Shown here in pieces: positions 61,832-64,000 of a stretch of DNA of 64,000 nucleotides. The translations under genes were made by a program, and so were the position numbers. Under the pieces are notes generated by a model, which was given only the letters and a program-made list of their open reading frames with translations, had not been told where the DNA came from and made no database searches. How positions within the stretch are numbered: position 1 is the stretch's first letter; every line of letters starts with the position of its first letter. This stretch comes from Sphingobacterium detergens (lineage in GTDB: Bacteria; Bacteroidota; Bacteroidia; Sphingobacteriales; Sphingobacteriaceae), in contig NZ_RAPY01000002.1 of assembly GCF_003610355.1 (NCBI RefSeq), positions 806,001 to 870,000 on the forward strand. Reading direction: 5' to 3'.

Positions 61832-64000
61832 TTAAAATCGATAAGATACGGTTCCCAATATGGTTTTTGTAGGTTGTGCATACAACCAGAAATTGGTGGT
61901 CATATAATGTACATTTGTTAGGTTGTTGCCTTTTAAGCTTAGCCTGAACTGATCCCTTTCGTAAAAGAGATTGGCATCCAACAAAAAGTAGCCCGGCATT
62001 TTAAAGGTATTGAAATCGTCTCCATAAAAACCATCGGAATAGTTACCGCCGACCCCCAATCCAAATCCTTTCAGATGTCCGGATTGAATGCTATAGCTCG
62101 TCCAGAAGTTGCCTACGTTGAATGGGGTGCCCTGAGGTCTATTGCCTATGGTCTTTTCATCACCTTCGGTAAATTTGGAGTCGTTATAGCCGTATCCCAA
62201 AATGAGGTGAAAGCCTGCAAATGGATTGGCCGTAATGTCAAACTCGAACCCGCGACTTAGTCGTTTGCCATTCTGAACGGTCGATGTTTTGCCATTTTCA
62301 GCTACAACAGAGAAAGGTACATTCTTTACGTTGATATTATAGTAAGAGGCATTACCATGTAGTTTTTTATTAAAGAGTTCGTATTTAAAACCAAATTCAT
62401 ATTGATTGGCCTCCTGTGGTTTGATCGTTGCAGCATTGAATTGCACACTCTCGATCATTAAATAGCCATTGTTGAAACCGTTGGTATAATTCCCAAATAG
62501 GGAAAGCTGATCCGAAAGAACCTCATAAACGGCACCAAATTTTGGAGAGAAATAAGTTTCTTCGAAATCAGATACTAAATTTTTATAGCGGTCCATACGT
62601 AGTCCTGCATTCAGGTGAAGACGATTGTTCAGGCTGAAGACATTTGAGAGGTATACCCCATAAGTCTGAAATTTTGTGTTGATTTCGCTTTCTGCCGCAG
62701 AACCAAACATTGTCTCAACCTTGGACATATTAATTGTAGGTGTGGTTCCAAAGCGGTCTACCTTGTCATAAAAATTCAGCATCTTACGTGTCGTTAGATA
62801 TTTATCGTTGTTGTAGTCTACACCGATCAATATCTTATTTTTCCAACTTTCGCCGGTATAAGTGCCTACAAAATTTTGTTGTAAACTGGTTGAGACGAAA
62901 TGGCTGGGGATACGCATAATTCTTCGCCCAATGGTATCTTGTGTTAAGGGAACTACAAAGAGATAATCGGATTTGTTCGTTGTATTTGCACTGGATACAA
63001 CAGTCTGTGAATTCCAATGATCGGACATTTTATAGTCCGCAGTGGCCAGCATATTCAGTACATTGGATTTCATGGTCAGGTCATTGGAAGAAAATGATTT
63101 CTTGACATCCCAGTTGAAATCCTTCAAGCTATTGAATCCCTTAGGAAGATAGCCAACAGCAATCATGTTACGCTCGTTCTGGCTTAATTCAGCTTCGATA
63201 TTTAAGGTCAACCTATCGTTGACTAGAAAGCGGAGGGCGGGCGCAATGAAAGTGGTGTTGTCTAATCCAAAATCTTGGAAGGTCTTCCCACGTTGGAATG
63301 CGCCGTTCACACGAAATAAGACGGTTTTACTATCATTGACAGGGGTATTGAAATCAAGGGTCAATCGGCTTAGATCATAAGCACCGTAGCTCAAACTCAC
63401 ATCACCAAAAGTGTACGGCTTGGGTTTCTTGGTCACCAAATTGATCATTCCACCATAAGAGATCTCTGTGCTACTTCCAAATAGCGTGCCCGCAGGGCCT
63501 TTAATGACCTCGATAGCCTCTATGTTAGCGAGGTCAGCCATCGTCGTTGTACTGGTCCGATAGCCATTTCGTAATGAGCCTGCCCCCGTGGAAAAACCAC
63601 GCATCCGCGCGATTACGGTGAACCCGCCTGCACCTAAGCCATTCGTTACATTGGCAATACCAGGTGCTGCTAGCAACGCTCCTTTCATATCAGTCACTGA
63701 ACGTTCCTTGAGCAATTCGCTAGGGATAATATTATAAGTCTGTGAGGTTTCTAAGTTTTCCTGTTCGACCTTACCTACTGTGTTGGTTTGCTTTTCGGCA
63801 AATTTCATTGAAGCACTTACGGTAATCTCATCCAAAAGGTGATGTTTATTTCCGATATAGACAGTATATTGTTTTAAACCATTGAAAGATAGCTTCTCTT
63901 CATAACTCTCGTTGTTGTAACGAATCAACAAAGTGTAAGGTTTGAATTCTGTAAATTCTAATTCCATCCGACCGTTCTTGTCTGTTACTAGTTCTTGATT
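61832..64000 (-). CDS. TonB-dependent siderophore-type receptor (N-terminus outside window)
   Basis: An outer-membrane siderophore receptor. The reading frame stays open to the window edge (the residues before the first in-window Met read VTDKNGR), so the true start lies beyond 64000. At least 722 residues are present. An N-terminal carboxypeptidase-regulatory-like tail precedes the plug (about 60-200 of the visible part) with LLAAPGIANVTN, ARMRGFSTG and VIKGPAGTLFGSST. A barrel follows and ends TILGTVSYRF with C-terminal Phe. The short SusC-specific motif is absent and the length fits siderophore receptors. The downstream PepSY gene supports iron uptake. Confidence 0.9.
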   Translation of the reverse strand, partial: NQELVTDKNGRMELEFTEFKPYTLLIRYNNESYEEKLSFNGLKQYTVYIGNKHHLLDEITVSASMKFAEKQTNTVGKVEQENLETSQTYNIIPSELLKERSVTDMKGALLAAPGIANVTNGLGAGGFTVIARMRGFSTGAGSLRNGYRTSTTTMADLANIEAIEVIKGPAGTLFGSSTEISYGGMINLVTKKPKPYTFGDVSLSYGAYDLSRLTLDFNTPVNDSKTVLFRVNGAFQRGKTFQDFGLDNTTFIAPALRFLVNDRLTLNIEAELSQNERNMIAVGYLPKGFNSLKDFNWDVKKSFSSNDLTMKSNVLNMLATADYKMSDHWNSQTVVSSANTTNKSDYLFVVPLTQDTIGRRIMRIPSHFVSTSLQQNFVGTYTGESWKNKILIGVDYNNDKYLTTRKMLNFYDKVDRFGTTPTINMSKVETMFGSAAESEINTKFQTYGVYLSNVFSLNNRLHLNAGLRMDRYKNLVSDFEETYFSPKFGAVYEVLSDQLSLFGNYTNGFNNGYLMIESVQFNAATIKPQEANQYEFGFKYELFNKKLHGNASYYNINVKNVPFSVVAENGKTSTVQNGKRLSRGFEFDITANPFAGFHLILGYGYNDSKFTEGDEKTIGNRPQGTPFNVGNFWTSYSIQSGHLKGFGLGVGGNYSDGFYGDDFNTFKMPGYFLLDANLFYERDQFRLSLKGNNLTNVHYMTTNFWLYAQPTKTILGTVSYRF

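Overview
The window is one contiguous chromosome segment of a Bacteroidota bacterium, most likely a Sphingobacteriaceae member close to Sphingobacterium or Pedobacter. The case rests on two SusC/SusD pairs, a FecI/FecR cassette driving a TonB receptor with an STN domain, DUF4369/TlpA lipoproteins, OmpA proteins with thrombospondin-type calcium repeats, several TAnnTTTG-type promoter boxes, and little sign of Shine-Dalgarno sequences. No insertion sequence, prophage or CRISPR array was seen.

Layout. 1-693 carries no convincing gene. 694-7497 holds housekeeping genes: dnaX, rlmB, a long-chain acyl-CoA ligase and a DEAD-box helicase with an RGG tail. 7759-15750 is a trans-envelope signalling cassette: ECF sigma factor, FecR anti-sigma, STN-TonB receptor, two lipoproteins and a small helical protein. 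15771-21926 (minus) holds an S41 protease lipoprotein, two near-duplicate OmpA-family proteins and two tandem-domain universal stress proteins. 22404-28888 holds alaS, a thioredoxin-like lipoprotein, an orphan OmpR-type response regulator and a dihydroorotase.

28900-43778 looks like a muropeptide utilisation and recycling region. On the plus strand are an S66 LD-carboxypeptidase, an M14 peptidase and a SusC/SusD pair. Convergent with them on the minus strand are a C40 NlpC/P60 endopeptidase, an L-Ala-D/L-Glu-type dipeptide epimerase and a second SusD/SusC pair. The enzyme set matches Bacillus subtilis YkfA/YkfB/YkfC, with SusC/SusD in place of the ABC importer. A Tat-exported glycosylasparaginase follows. 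45649-57087 returns to general functions: msrA, parC, a GNAT acetyltransferase, an ABC pair, an MFS transporter, a VOC protein, a TrmH-type methyltransferase and an Omp85-family protein.

The most remarkable locus is 58141-60174 (minus). A TROVE/vWA protein (Ro60/Rsr orthologue) is followed by three closely packed non-coding RNAs. Each can be folded as a Y RNA: a Ro-binding-type stem with conserved motifs, enclosing a T-arm module. The first is an almost perfect circularly permuted tRNA mimic (YrlA type). Its 7-bp acceptor stem is closed by a tetraloop and it has canonical D and T arms. The array ends in a U-run. The window closes with a PepSY membrane protein and a truncated siderophore-type TonB receptor (60665-64000), probably an iron-uptake operon.
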